Part shown: positions 1 through 10,330 of the stretch, piece after piece
Numbering within the stretch: position 1 is the first letter of the stretch
Layout: each line of letters starts with the position of its first letter
Origin: Plantago elongata
Lineage: Eukaryota > Streptophyta > Magnoliopsida > Lamiales > Plantaginaceae
Direction: 5' to 3'
Assembly (NCBI GenBank): GCA_036897095.1
Contig: JAYMSP010000296.1
Coordinates: 1 to 59,932, forward strand
Length of the DNA: 59,932 nt
The notes under the pieces: model-generated
Told to the model about the DNA's origin: nothing
The model's database searches: none
Seen by the model: the letters and a program-made list of their open reading frames with translations, nothing else
Position numbers and translations under genes: made by a program

Positions 1-238
1 GGGCCCGTGGGTTGGGGAGGTTGAAATTATATTTGTAAATTAACATCATTAATTTATGTCTTTGATGATGTGCACATTCTACCACGAGATAGGGAATAAT
101 GACAGTAAAATATTAAATTATGTGTGTAGTCTAATAATCACTTTGTATGTGTGGTGGGGTCACCACATGCCACCACAGGGTTGTTGGGAACAACCCTTTG
201 ATTGTATTGTATTTGGCTCGGTTTGAAAGATACAATCT

Positions 239-262
239 TGTGTGTGTGTGTGTGTGTGTGTG
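239..262. repeat. (GT)n microsatellite
   Basis: About twelve uninterrupted GT units in intergenic DNA. No functional role is implied. Confidence 0.95.
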
Positions 263-984
263 TTACTTTTAATTAACAGGTCGATACAAAATACATGCTG
301 TCAACCTGCCAGACCCCGAACGGATTAAGGTTGGATCATTCAACTTTCAAAGCATATGTGTTATGAGTAGTTGTAATTTTGCATTTTTCAACCCGCCGAT
401 ACAAAGACCAACGTTGTTTACATAAATTTGAGTGTAGAGTGATTTATTTTGTCTTCATCTTTCTAGTTATTATGAAAATAAATTATATAGTGGCATCGCC
501 AATGATTAGTACTAGTTTATTTAAAAGGTGGTCGAGTGATAATAAAGTTGAATATTTAATTACTCCGTTTAATTTTTTAACTTTTCATTTTTGGTGTTTC
601 ATTACAAAAATTCCAACTAAAAAAATAATAATTTCACTAACTAATTCTTTATTATTTATTTCACATGTTTTGTCATCATTGTATTCAATATCTCACTTAC
701 TTTATCATTCACTCACAACTTTATCAATATACTATCAATCACAAACAAATATATAACTAATTCTCCTTAAATAAAGATAATAATCTCCTCATGAAGCTTT
801 TATTGGATGAGAGGGTGTATGAGGGACGAGACTTTCTCTGCAATTTTTTTATGGAATATGCAAACATGCATCGTATATAGATACTCAAACAACAAAAAAC
901 ACGAAATTTAAACTACTTGATAAAGTACTCCCTCATCCTGTTTGAATCGACTATGTTTTTTATGGCAATTATTGATATATTATT

Positions 985-1838
985 TGTTGGTGAAGATACA
1001 AATAATAATGAAGGATAAATATACAATGCGGTTTACTTTTCCAATAATTAGACTAAATTAATAGTCATTGGTATAAAAATGGCTAAATGATCTTGGCCTA
1101 TAAATGTTAGACTCCTCAGCTCAGGTCAAGTGAATAGTAGTAGTAGAATCTTCTCATGCGATCCATCTGCAAAATAAGGTAGGGTGTTAGACCCTTTTTT
1201 TGTCGGCTTGCCTTGGATAAACCGGGCTTTATATTCAATTCGTCTTGTCGGTCTAGTGGGTGGTCGAGTATACTATAGAGAAGTATATTATGAGCGGATT
1301 ACTTACTTGAATTGGATAAGATGCATCCCTATTTATATGAAGTGCTCCGGGGGATAAGCTGATGACTCGCCCGAAGTCTGGCCGGCCCTATTAGCTTCTG
1401 ACACTTGGTCATAATAGGGTGGCGCGTGTAGATCATGCGGCTGCTTCGGACGATAGGAGGTCGACTTTAGTCCGCCGCGGTCTTTCTTCTTTGTAGATAA
1501 TCATCCCTTAGTAAGGAGTCTAGTCGGACCTGTTTGGGTAGGGTCGGTTCAACTATAATAATGACAAGCGCATTGTGAGGGTTTAGCTCAATCCTCGCCA
1601 TATGATCTCCATGATTATCGTAACAAAGGGAGAGATGAATTCGCCCAGAGCCTTTTTAGATTGCGAGTTCATAGGTCGGGACTCATTTGTATATATCAAA
1701 TATGATGTATAAGAAACTAGTAGTCACATTATTTCGTGCGACGGTAAAACTTGAGAGTATAATAGATAGTGAATGAAGTTGTTGGTGAAGATACAAATGA
1801 TATATAGGAGATAAATATACAACGTGGTTTACTTTTAT
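985..1838 (+). repeat. Direct repeat pair flanking a GC-richer segment
   Basis: The block beginning GTTGGTGAAGATACAAAT and ending GGTTTACTTTT occurs at about 985-1044 and again at about 1780-1838, with small differences. About 735 bp of differently composed DNA lies between. A neighbouring motif (TAGTCACA, then ATTTC, ending TAGTGAATGAAGT) occurs at about 1716-1778 and about 2038-2082. This looks like remains of one repeat family, perhaps LTR fragments, but no coding part is present to name it. Confidence 0.5.
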
Positions 1839-2589
1839 AGTAATTAGTCTATGTTCTCTTCAACTTGAAACTCATATAACTTAGTTCAGTTCCGTTCAGT
1901 TCAACTATGCTTAGTTATAATGTAATATTTATACTACACTTTAGTTAAGTTCGGTTTCATCTAGTTTAATTTAATAAATTCTAGTTCAAGAGAACAAAAC
2001 CTTACAGTACTAGATTAGTAGGACGTATAGAAAACAAATAGTCACACTATTTCATGAGATGGTGAGTGTATAATATATAGTGAATGAAGTAAAATATAGT
2101 ATATCATAAAGTAAATATTGACACCACCTATATAACAAACTATATAAAAGTTTAATTATATTTTAAACATCATTAATTATAAATCAATTTTAACTCAGTT
2201 GGCTATTATATAATAATTTTTTATTACAACTTGGTTTTTAAATTCTACATCAAACTATTAGTTAAGCTCGTCTAAACTTAATTAGATTTATTGGTAGGTA
2301 TAAAAACTAACTAAACCAAACTTATTTAATAAATTTAAACTTAACTAGACTACTTAACTGGAATTACATATTAAATTAAACTAATAAGTTTAGATCATAC
2401 AAGTACATCGACACTTTCTAGTATAAAGATCGGAATTATTCAGCTGGATTTGGATTAGTGACATTTTTCGAATATAATTAAAAGAAATCTATCTGACAAG
2501 ATTGGGGAGAAAATCAAAGACTGTCACTCGAAAAATGCACAACACGTTTAACAAAGTCCAAAACTAGTGCCAGTAGGATTCCATTTCCC

Positions 2590-5500
2590 ATGGCTACCTC
2601 CGCCTTCAAGTCATCATCCAGGCGAGATGCCTCCGGCCAATCCAGAGCTCCACCCCCGTCACGGCGGAGATCCCACAGCGTCAGCGCCGCTTCAAGAAAA
2701 ACCCACCTCCCCAACGAAGAATCTGGCTCAATTTCATCGGAATTTTCCAACAGCCGAGATAATCCTCTCTTTTGGGATAAAGAACCCAGTGATAAAGCCA
2801 GTTCAACTGGGTCGAAAGCTAATCAGTCGAATTCTGCACCTAGAAGTACTACTGCTACTAGCTCTGGATATGTTAGTGAAGAAAGGGGTCGTGCTGTTGC
2901 TCGAAATGGAAGTGTGAAGAGAGGAATTGGTCGTAGTTTGTCCAGGGGACCTAAGGTTGTTTTTTGTGTGTGATTGTTGTTTTGTTATCGAAAATGCATG
3001 TTTGTTTGATTGGTTAATCGACTTATATCGTGTAGCAGTTAGTTATTCATGATATGTTTGTATTTGATTCAATGGTGAGTGAGTTATGTGTTGAATGTTA
3101 ACTGTTATTCATCGAATAGATGGTACTTTAAGAGAAAGAACTTGGCATTTGTAAATTAGAGAGATGTGGCGAACATGTAGGTGGATAGTAGTGTAATTCT
3201 TCCTACTAGTTCAGAAGTATGGGGTGTGATTTGGTGGATGTACGTGGTGTGGTTATTTGTAATGGTTGAGGTGCGTCTAACCGTTGGACTGCCTAGTACA
3301 AGTTTCTGTCCTAGAGTAAATGTTGGATGATTCAGTGGAACTTGTATTGATTGTTCTGAGTTCTTCTCAACAATGGTAGATGTCTGATTTTGGTTAGAAT
3401 GTCCCACCATTCTTGATTTTTGACTAGATTTGATTAGATATGAAGCATGTTTGATATGTTTCTATCTATGCTACAATATTGGCAAATTAGTTGTGGGAGG
3501 TTGCTGCGTTTATTGAGAAGTTATATTGATTTTATGTAATTGGAAACAACAGTGAAAGCATGTGTTGACTTTGTCTTGCGGTGTGGGTGTTATTACGTTA
3601 AAGGGAGTTTCAGCTATTGTGTTATGTTTGTTGACGAATCTGTGGTAGCAGGATGTGGTGGCGTCAAGGATAAATGGAGTAAAGCCAACTGGCAATAGTG
3701 TTGAAAGGACTATTTCATCCAGAAGCACGGTTGGTGGACAAAGGCGAGTGGAGAATTCAAGACTGAGAAAAACTCCCAATCGTTCAACAGAGTTGTCTGA
3801 AGATGATTCTGCTGTGAGTGTTTGGATCTTCTCTTTTATTTTGTGGTCCATTTTTTCAGTTTGGTTAAAGACTTCATTGACCGGGCCATTGTCCATGCAC
3901 TCCCAGTGCAGTTTGCAAGTGTCAAACCTGGAAGATGAGATTTCATCGATTTGCTTCTCAGAGGCCGAAGAGAAAACTATTGAAGCTTTCTGTGAAGATT
4001 TGAACGTAAGACATGTATAATACTTATTCTCAAGTCTTTTTTTTTTTATTTATAAGCATTGAACTTTGCATCAGTACAATTTATCGGTCTAATGCGTCCG
4101 TCATACTTTATTGATACCAAAACACTACTATTGATCATACAAGGATGTTGATGTTATTTGTATTTCATCATTTACTCAAGGGACATGTTTTTGAATTTTT
4201 TTGCTGTCAATATCTAGGATTTCTCAAGAGATCACGTTGACACTGTGAAATCTCTAAATGTTGCTGATATACCACCAGACCTGGTAAATCCCGGGGCTGT
4301 AGAGTTGATTTCGGATATCAGAAGGGAATATGCTGTGAAACGGGAACAGGTTCTTACAATGGATATCTCAATCTTCTTTAGATTTTTTAAATTCCACTTC
4401 TATGATATTCTAAACGCATCATATGCATATGCACCACAAATACAGACTTCTATTTACCTCATTGAGTTTGGAATGATTCGTCATCCTCTAACAGTAACAG
4501 ACAGAGAGGCTCATGTAATTGTTTGATCTGTAAGTAATTTATTCCGAACCAATTTTTTGCAGTCCGAAGAACGGGCAAGAAAACTTCGAGCAGATCTTGC
4601 GATTGAGGAGCAACGTGGGCAAGAGCTGGATAAAATATTGAAGGATATTCTTCCTGATCCAAAGGCTTCTAATACTCAAAGATCTCGTAAAGGAAGAAGG
4701 GTAAGTTACCTGCGTAACTCTGAATTTTTCCTCTTTTTATCCACAGATTGTTTATACTTTATACTTTATAGCGTGGGATACCCATAGTTTAAGAAGTTGT
4801 TCATGTATATCCTTGCGAATCCTGTTCGTGATATGCAGTGTTAATTTACTGCATTTCATTAGTAACGGACTGAAATCTGAATGCTCAACTAAGCTGCCAT
4901 GTCCAATACAGTACTATACTTAAAGTGCAAATTCTACAGTATCATTAGTCTCTTCTGGAAAAAGCCAAACTTCCGGTGTAGAAATTTGAGGTTTGAAAAA
5001 GTAACCAAAGGGTACATGTGTATATTTTACTTGGACTAATAGTTGAAAGTTAAAATATCTGAATTTTTGAAGGCCTTTACCAGAAAATTAAAAATACTGG
5101 CCAGCAGCACCACCACCACCTATAATAGATTTCTCGCGTTTTTTATGGTGATATAACAGATTTCCTCATATAAGGATGTTAGAAAATAATGTGGGTTTAT
5201 ATATGAATTATTGATTCGTACTACTCATTCATCTTTGAATGAATGTTAACCACGCTTGCCCAACTACTCTGGGCTACTGGTGATGAACTTATTTTATGTT
5301 CCAGAGAAGCAATGAAAGAAAGAAAATGTCAAAGCGTCTCAATGAAGAAGCACTCACATACTTTGATGAATGTGTGTCCTTATCAACTTTTGATAGTTCC
5401 GACTTCTCAGCACCAGAAGACCCACTGTTCAGTTCGTCAGGTGCTACTTTTCCAGTTGGTGCATCATCCTTGGGGAATGGCAGACCAAGCACAATATATT

Positions 5501-6137
5501 GTTATGACCAAGATAGTGGCATCCATCAGGAAGAGGTTTTTTCTTTATTGAAAACTTGTTTATTGTATCAATCTAATCTTTGATGACTTTTGCTGATAGA
5601 TTCATCATTGCACTTCTCTACTACCAAGAGCGATAAAAAACTGTAGTTTTCTTCTAACTATTCTGTGATTGCAAAATATGTATGCATGTGTTAGGTCATC
5701 TATATTCATGAATATGTATATTATGTCTCACTCCCGAAATGTTTTAAGTAGCCATAGAACTCAATTCATGTTTCTGTCATTTGCAGAAATTCGATAACCA
5801 TGTGCAGCCACTTTATAGCTGGGAGGATCCAAGAACTACAATCAACAATATAGTGAATGAGAACGAGCACTCTCTGCAGTACCAGTTCTCCTTTGCCGAA
5901 CAACAACCACAGAATGTTGAACATCATGAAGATATCAGTAGTTTCATCAAGCATTTTGAGAAAAGCATTGTGAAGGACACTGACATATCATATTATGATC
6001 CCGAGGAGTATGGTATGCACAGTAACATCGAAAGTATGTTAATAGATAGAGTTTCGTTTAATAAGAGGCAAAATTCAGGCCATCTACTGTTATGTGGCGG
6101 TGCAACTTCCTCTCTGCCTTTTGCTTCGGTATGGTGA
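2590..6137 (+). CDS. Plant-specific Ser/Arg-rich protein with a coiled-coil segment (function unknown)
   Basis: Seven exons with GT/AG borders and consistent phases: 2590-2955, 3652-3813, 3907-4005, 4218-4349, 4563-4700, 5305-5535, 5787-6137. The product is 492 aa. The ATG at 2590 opens a short basic, serine-rich N-terminus (SSSRRD, RRRSHSVSA) with a DNPLFW motif near residue 57. The middle, around residues 210-300, is a charged, probably coiled-coil stretch (EERARKLRADLAIEEQR). Next come a basic patch and a KKMSKRLNEEALTYFDE motif, and the tail is acidic and low in complexity. I recognise the pattern as a conserved plant protein of unknown role but see no catalytic domain. Serine/arginine repeats with coiled coil could suit a cytoskeletal or nuclear scaffold, which is only inference. 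No frameshift or truncation is visible. Confidence 0.8.
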
Positions 6138-6575
6138 CTAGAATCAGCGGTGGGCTCGTGCAGAAATTTTGGCTAGTTAATAATGATGGAAAAGCTATTT
6201 AGTCCTGAATTGTATTTCCCTTGTCATTTTTCTTCTTCCTTTCATTTCCTCTTTGTTCATTGTGAGGGTTTTGTACATTGTACATATCAACCGCCAAGAA
6301 ATATTGTACCAATGTATTTACACAAGTTTGGGATTGTTGTAAAGTGCATGAATGACATTAAAAAGTCAGTTGAAACTGGACTTAAAAAGCCAAGTTGTTT
6401 TAGACTTTTAGTATATTTTCAAAATGTAAATGAAAAGTGACTTATGTGGATTATTTTAAGTTGAATACATCTATTACAAAGGTTGCTTCTCCAAGTGATT
6501 ATGATGAAATAACATACAATTAACTTATTTCCTTTCAAAAAGCACCAACTCACCAATCATGAAAGAAATTTAACT
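6138..6575. other. 3'UTR and short intergenic gap
   Basis: The first 250 bases or so after the stop at 6137 are probably 3'UTR. The rest is AT-rich and ends in the left copy of the transposon target duplication (6566-6575). The short frame at 6183-6440 has no family resemblance. Confidence 0.5.
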
Positions 6576-7199
6576 GAGTTAAATACATAACACCCAAGTT
6601 ATTACTAAATTGCACAAAATCATGATAAATTAATGAATTAGTATCAAATCCCCTTGAGTTATTAAAAAATGTGCACGAAACTCCATCCTTTATTTTTTAA
6701 AGCGTGAGGTACAATCTCACACGACTACAAATTTTTATTTTTGTTATCTCCCACCAAATCAATATAAAAAGTAAATAAAATTATCATAGTTATTAAAAAC
6801 ATACACAAAAATTTATGAAATTCTTATAAAGACATTGTAATACCCTTTTACTCAAATACTATATATACATAATAAAATTGTATGGTTTAACTCGATATTC
6901 CAAATTTTCGAAAATATTAAAATGACTTAAATTTGAACTATTAAAATATAAATAATTATCATAAATAATACTAATTAAATTGGAACTACATATAAACAAC
7001 ATATACCAATTTATTATTAGTTATGTAAACGGAAAAATGTGAAGTCAAAATATAATTTGGAGTAAAAAAAACTAAAAGAGCATCCATTGTTGCACCTAAC
7101 ATGAGCAAGCCGGAAAAAAAAAGGCCGTGACAATAGAATGAACCTGAATTAAATTAGATTGTGCAACTAGCTGCCTAAATTAGATTATTCTAGTAACTG

Positions 7200-8960
7200 A
7201 TATAATTTTAGAGTTATTGTGATTAGCTAAAACCATGCATGTAACTGACCATCCTATGTACTATATAAAGATGGAGATAGCAATGAGAAAAGGCATTTAG
7301 TCCAAAATTGACATGGTATCCCAACTAATCTATAAAAACATTCTCCATTAGTTTTGCTTTTTTTTTTTCCCTTCGCGGTTGGTTTCATAGAACCAAAGTT
7401 TTTTTCCCACGTTGTCACATCTTGTATGCTGACATTTTTTTCATCACTTCTAGAATCATGACAAGTGAAACTTTTGTTGGTACTTTCAATGAAAAAATTT
7501 ATGGTAATTGGGAATTTCAGTTTTGCAATTTTTTGAGAGGGAAGGAACTTTGGGGCCATATTGATGGTCATCTCCTATTCCCACGAACACAACTCAAATT
7601 GTCAAGTGGGAAACGGAGGATGCTCATTATAACTTGGCTCACAACTTCCATTGAGGCACATATGGTGAGTACGGTGTTTCTGCACGGCTAAGGAGATGTG
7701 GGATTTTCTAAAGCGCATTTATCATCAAGATAATACTGCCCATAAATTTCAACTGGAACATGAGATTTCCACATATACACAAGGTAATTTTGTTGTTGGA
7801 CAATTCTATTCATGATTTCTTAACCTTTTGAGCGAGTATTGTGGCATTATCTATAGTAAGGTAACCAAGGAGGCTCTTCCAGCACTTCAAGTGGTACAGC
7901 ACTTCAAGTGGTACATGAAGAGAGCAAGAGGGTTCAGTTCTTGATGAAACTAAGACCAGAATTTGAAATTGTTCGCGCTGGCATGTGTCTTGGGCAATTG
8001 TTGCGGCCCAGGGAAAGACTCGAGGAAAGGAATTCAAACAATGGTACAACTACAATGCGTTTGGACACATTGCCTGCTATTGCAAGAAGAAGTTTTCTAA
8101 GTATTGTAAGAAACTTGATCATACTATCAATGAATTTCCCAAACGACCAGAAAATTACCGTGTTCATGGTCTTCATGCTAATACCCCGACTCCTGCTCTA
8201 AATCAAAATACTAATCTCACTCCTAAAATGGTGCAACAAATGATCCTCTCTGCATTTTTTTTGCATTTGGACTTCAAGGGCAAGGTAAGGCAGCTTCTTC
8301 TTCTTGGTTTGTAGATTCCGGTGCATCCAATTATATGACAGGATCATCTAAAAAGAAAAGAGGTAAAAAAGGTAAGAAAGGTAAGCATTTCATATGATTG
8401 AATCAGAATTGAGACGGTTGGCTATTATGTCAAATTTGCAGGAAGCCTGGTTCCGTCATTCCACTTTTGCTTGTTCTCTGAAGATTCCATAAAGTTTGGA
8501 GTTTTTGGTTTTAGTTAGTAGATTAACATTAACTCTTGTGTCTCTCATCACTGCCTGGTTCTTGTATTATGGTGGATGGTCACTTTTGTAACACCGTTAG
8601 TAAGCTTTGGTTCTCTGAACTTGATCTAGTTGTACATGGGTTCATCCCATAAACCTCCGCGAGTCCTTTATTTATTATCAATAAGACGTAGAAAATTGCT
8701 TTAAAAAAATAATGACATGATCATCCGATTTATTGCATAATACGAGAGAGTATACTGGTAGACAAAATATTCAAATAGTTGATGGTAGTACTCTGCCTAT
8801 TATCGAAGTTGGTGATATTGGGACTTCCTTTAATAATGTGTTTGTCTCACCAGGACTATCTACTATTGTGATCTATGTTGGGTAGTTGGTTGATAACAAT
8901 TGTAGTGTGAATTTTTTTAATTGTGGTTGTCTTGTCGAGGGGTTTCAACGCACATGTTTT
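7200..8960 (+). mobile_element. Copia LTR-retrotransposon fragment (5' leader, gag, protease), broken
   Basis: A TATA-like stretch near 7262 and a primer-site-like TGGTATC at 7314-7320 precede a gag start at 7458 (MTSETFVGTFNEKIYGNW). A zinc-knuckle remnant near 8040-8085 keeps FGHIACYC, but the first two cysteine positions read W and Y, so the finger is lost. The protease signature WFVDSGASNYMT lies at about 8303-8340. The following region (TREYTG, DGSTLP, VFVSPGLST) resumes only after a 363-bp insertion. Stops and frameshifts are frequent. Integrase, reverse transcriptase and RNase H are absent, so this is a partial copy carried inside the inverted-repeat element. Confidence 0.85.
8349..8711 (+). 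mobile_element. Retroposed insertion (mRNA 3'-end-like) with ~14-bp target duplication
   Basis: ATGACAGGATCATC at 8335-8348 recurs with one mismatch as ATGACATGATCATC at 8712-8725. Between the copies lies a 363-bp segment ending in a short A run (8703-8709). Removing the segment rejoins the Copia protease frame: MTGSS, then DLLHNTREYTG. The segment starts with a lysine/glycine-rich frame (KKKRGKKGKKGKHFI) closed by TGA, followed by 3'UTR-like sequence with CAATAAG upstream of the A run. This is what LINE-driven retroposition of a 5'-truncated mRNA would leave. The parent gene is not recognised. Confidence 0.7.
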
Positions 8961-9174
8961 AATAACTCAGGGGTTTTTGTGCATTTTTTTCAATAATTCA
9001 AAGAGTTTTATACACCTTTTTATAACTGAAGGACTAATTTAATAATTCAAAGGGGTTTCTGCACATTTTTTAATAATTCAAGGGTTATTGGTATTAATTT
9101 GTTAACTCAAAGGAATTTTTTAAATATTATTAATACCTTAGAGGGGGTATTTGCCATTTAACCCAAATTTAACT

Positions 9175-10330
9175 ATAATAATACTTGCAAAAGCCTTAAA
9201 GTTTAAAATTATATTTTATAAAATTTAATGATGTAGACAACATTACTCAGTATAAAAAAGATGCATTTTCCTCTCAAGAATCCATCAACAAAGTTTAGTA
9301 CCGAGGGCTAGTATATCACCCGAAAACTTAATTTATGAGTAACTGCGCCGATAAAATGGATTGGCTCGACCAATTATTGATCGGAATCCGTTACACAATT
9401 TTACTAATTTAAAACTCTACAACTAATCCTACACTATTAATCAAAATCGTTTTACCGGAAAGGTGAGCCAACCAAGATCTTCATTTCGAGGTAAACTGTT
9501 CTTGTAAATATGAAGAAGGAAAAGCTATTCAGCCAAGAATCAAATACTGTAGTCTGTAGATGAAAAGGAATTGGAAAAGGTGAAAAGAGTAGACAAGTGA
9601 GTGCAGTAAAAAGATTTGGTTCACTCTCCCTAGTCCTGCAAATTGGTTCTGCCGCGAAAGAGCAAATTGACCCGATTGCGGATGAGTCGGAATTGGAAAC
9701 CCAGGTGATGATTTCAGTATTTGTATATATTCTTATGTCAATTCGTACGAGAAGCTTGTATTCATCATGCATAGACGAATTTTTAGGGCTCAATAGCTTG
9801 TGTTGAATTGTTGTGTGTGGTTAATGATCTTCAAGATTAGGTGACAGTGGCGGAAAAGTGAAAAAGATTGCAGCTTTGTTGTTAATTCTTAGTGGGTTGT
9901 GAGTAAATGGCAATTTTTTGCTCTCAGTTATAGTTTCAGGTGTATAGTCTGAAAGACTGTTTGAACTTTGATGGTTAGGAATAAGCAATAACTAATAAGT
10001 CCTCTCATTTATGGGATGAAATTCTACATGTGAAACAAACACACGTTGCTAGATTTTATGAAGCGGCATAGGCTATGGTTGTAAAGTACTAATTTCTATC
10101 ATCTGCGTATCCTTTTTGGATGCTTGTTTGTGTGAAATGATGGGTTGATGCGCATCTCTCGCTAATATCATTAAATCTGTGAGCAAAATATGATAAAATT
10201 GACAACTATGCACATATCCTACAGAATGCGTGTCAAATTTTATGCATAGCACTGTTTACAGAAATTTGTCTTTGATTCATGACAGTGTTTGTTTGTTTCT
10301 TTCCCACTTTTAGGGTGTCTTCCCCTGCAG
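9175..10330 (+). other. Promoter, 5'UTR exon and first intron of the FAR1-family gene (inferred)
   Basis: A likely 5'UTR exon ends near 9704 at CCAG|GTGATG. The matching acceptor is probably at 10330 (CCCCTGCAG), immediately before the chosen ATG, or at 10313. No start codon in a useful frame precedes the donor. Transcript ends are not visible from sequence alone. Confidence 0.45.

Larger units (their letters stand above)
1..2589. other. AT-rich intergenic region with simple and dispersed repeats
   Basis: No convincing gene is visible. The open frame at 379-756 is AT-driven and resembles no family I know. The stretch holds a (GT)n microsatellite at 239-262, a more GC-rich block at about 1180-1660 that looks like a fragment of a foreign repeat, and related direct repeats at about 985-1044, 1705-1838 and 2028-2095. 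The last 100 bases or so before 2590 probably contain the promoter and 5'UTR of the next gene. Confidence 0.6.
6576..9164. mobile_element. Degenerate MULE-like DNA transposon with inverted ends and 10-bp target duplication
   Basis: The same 10-mer AAATTTAACT stands at 6566-6575 and 9165-9174, directly outside the element. The ends are inverted relatives: GAGTTAAAT at the left against GGGTTAAAT in the reverse complement of the right end. The resemblance continues inward; in particular 6655-6695 matches the reverse complement of about 9040-9085 (shared core TTATTAAAAAATGTGCA). The right arm, about 8940-9164, repeats this unit several times. A 9-11 bp target duplication with long inverted ends is typical of Mutator-like elements. 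No transposase is visible; the interior is a Copia fragment. It is therefore non-autonomous and decayed. Confidence 0.72.

Noticed and set aside
379..756. 125-aa open frame near the left edge
   Set aside because: AT-driven hydrophobic sequence with no family resemblance and no sign of a promoter or splice partner.
3156..3896. Minus-strand frames over the first gene
   Set aside because: They lie antisense to introns and exons of the plus-strand gene, whose exons have clear phase and splice sites.
9452..9806. Frames on both strands upstream of the FAR1-family gene
   Set aside because: The plus frame has no ATG before an apparent donor; the region fits a 5'UTR exon better.
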